Of a stretch of DNA of 64,000 nt, positions 63,001 through 64,000 are shown piece after piece. The translations under genes were made by a program, and so were the position numbers. The stretch comes from Breviolum minutum Mf 1.05b.01 (Eukaryota; Sar; Dinophyceae; Suessiales; Symbiodiniaceae), in contig DF239813.1 in the NCBI GenBank assembly GCA_000507305.1, positions 96,092 through 160,091 of the forward strand, given 5' to 3'. Each line of letters starts with the position of its first letter. The stretch's first letter is position 1. Below the pieces are notes generated by a model. The model saw only the letters and a program-made list of their open reading frames with translations, was not told the origin of the DNA and did no database searches.

Positions 63001-64000
63001 TTGATGCAGCGACTGCGCCAGCTTCAGGAGAAGGAGAAGTCACAGAAGATGGAAGTGGATGCTGGGTCGGTTGCACGACGGGCTGTTCGGAACTGGGGAG
63101 TGGTTCTTCAAAAGGTGTTCGAGCTGATCGACCTGGTGGCCGCCCAAGAAAAGGTTGGAGATTGGCAAGAAGGTGGATCGCAGTTTGGTTCCAATGCAGC
63201 ATGCTCCTACGAGGTGCACAAATCGGGCCGATCCTCGCGGCCGGAAAACATCTCCAAGGAGCAGCAGTTCAAGGCGGAGGTCTACAAGGAGCTGATCAAG
63301 CATGGGCAGTCCATGGGCATCAGGAAGTGCAAAGTGGAACCTGTGGTGGACTACAAGGTTTGCGAGCACAAGGCGATCGACTTGCTGGGAGCTGGCAATC
63401 AGAGTCAGCGGGAAGTGTGGTGCAACAAGTGCCATCATCGGTGGTTGGTGGACCCAGTGGCAATGACGCAGCTGAAGGAGAAGAAGGAGAAGATCATTGT
63501 GGGCGACCGGGTGTTCACCAGGAGCCAAGTGGGAAGCTTTGCCAAGCTACCTACCAAGTTGCCAGTGGAGATGCTAAGGAGGCCAGCAAGTGTCGAAGCA
63601 CCAAGGACACCCCAGAACCAAGGCACTTTCCAGAGAGACAAGCAGTTGATGAGGAGTCCAGCGAGTCTGCTGGGAACCCCATCAGAGGCAGGAGGCAGTG
63701 CGGCGATGAGGAGTCATTGCAAGTGTGGCAAGGAGGCCACAAGATTGAGGGTGAAGAAGGAGGGACCCACCCAGGGTCGACACTTCTTCAAATGTGCAGC
63801 CAGGGTGTGCGATCATCAAGGAGGCCATGACCGAGAATGCCATGAAGGAGAAGCTTCAAGAGGAGATGAGGCAGCAGGTGAACATCACCATGATCGAGGC
63901 AGAGCAACGTCATCAATTCGCCCTGCAACAACAACATCAGGCATATCAGACTCAAGTGGAGCACATGCACAACCAGCTGTTGTGGATGACAGCGGTCGCA
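62941..64000 (+). CDS. second frame of copia-like element, zinc fingers
   Basis: The +1 frame opens after TGA 62938-62940 and has no stop to the window end. It reads LMQRLRQLQEKEKSQKMEVD, KVFELIDLVAAQEKVGDWQE, a CNKCHHRW pair at 63421, and a GRF-type zinc finger with CKCGKEATRLRVKKEGP.. and HFFKCAARVC at 63718-63810. This is clearly more protein-like than the overlapping original frame. From about 63815 a third frame (IIKEAMTENAMKEKLQEEMR) takes over, a coiled coil. Frameshift, programmed shift, or sequence decay cannot be told apart here. Confidence 0.65.

Noticed and set aside
63040..63528. 162-residue minus-strand open frame in the copia-like element
   Set aside because: Antisense of the +1 frame that carries the zinc fingers.
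1..64000. tRNA, rRNA, CRISPR arrays, bacterial operons, riboswitches
   Set aside because: Looked for characteristic arms, spacer arrays and Shine-Dalgarno-led gene strings; none were seen. The spaced palindromes are TIR elements, not CRISPR repeats.

Overview
The window reads as nuclear DNA of a dinoflagellate or a close relative. Four things support this: (1) coding capacity is scattered in short exons of 30 to 500 bases separated by long introns; (2) many introns end in canonical GT..AG, but others only make sense as GC..AG, GA..AG or with repeated bases at both ends; (3) a Ty1/copia-type retroelement and an RNase H-bearing retroelement remnant are present; (4) the non-coding DNA is packed with about 100 copies of short (75-150 bp) palindromic elements from at least 15 sequence families. 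Several families begin with GT and end with AG, so each copy is a ready-made intron. This is the pattern of introners, which are known from dinoflagellates. The species cannot be named from sequence alone.

Layout, all recognised genes on the + strand. Nine short exons (5.64, 6.40, 19.15, 19.93, 20.90, 32.81, 34.46, 37.65 and 41.57 kb) follow, in order, the WD40 part and the beginning of the coiled coil of the ciliary protein CFAP57/WDR65. Between them lie other same-strand genes: a Pro/Ala-rich protein whose large exon resembles the BMT5/DUF2431 rRNA methyltransferase domain (7.9-15.0 kb), a zinc-finger protein with a Lys/Gly-rich tail (16.4-17.95 kb), a decayed retroelement region with RNase H (22.9-27.4 kb), and unassigned exons at 27.7-30.5 kb. 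This suggests genes nested in giant introns.

A complete five-exon pirin gene occupies 44.3-48.7 kb; the assembled frame is 966 nt (321 residues) and every junction keeps phase. From 49.8 to 59.3 kb there are exon fragments of one or more unidentified, partly coiled-coil proteins with terminal exons near 52.4, 57.5 and 59.3 kb. The right end (61.27-64.0 kb) is the 5' part of a copia-like element: a tRNA-iMet-like primer site, Gag with a CCHC knuckle, a retropepsin-like segment, and a second frame with zinc fingers including a GRF type, cut by the window end.

Most of the remaining DNA is element copies, some nested in one another, plus microsatellites. No rRNA, tRNA, CRISPR array or bacterial-type operon was seen. 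Exon boundaries are read by eye and mostly approximate; family assignments are from memory of the families and were not searched.
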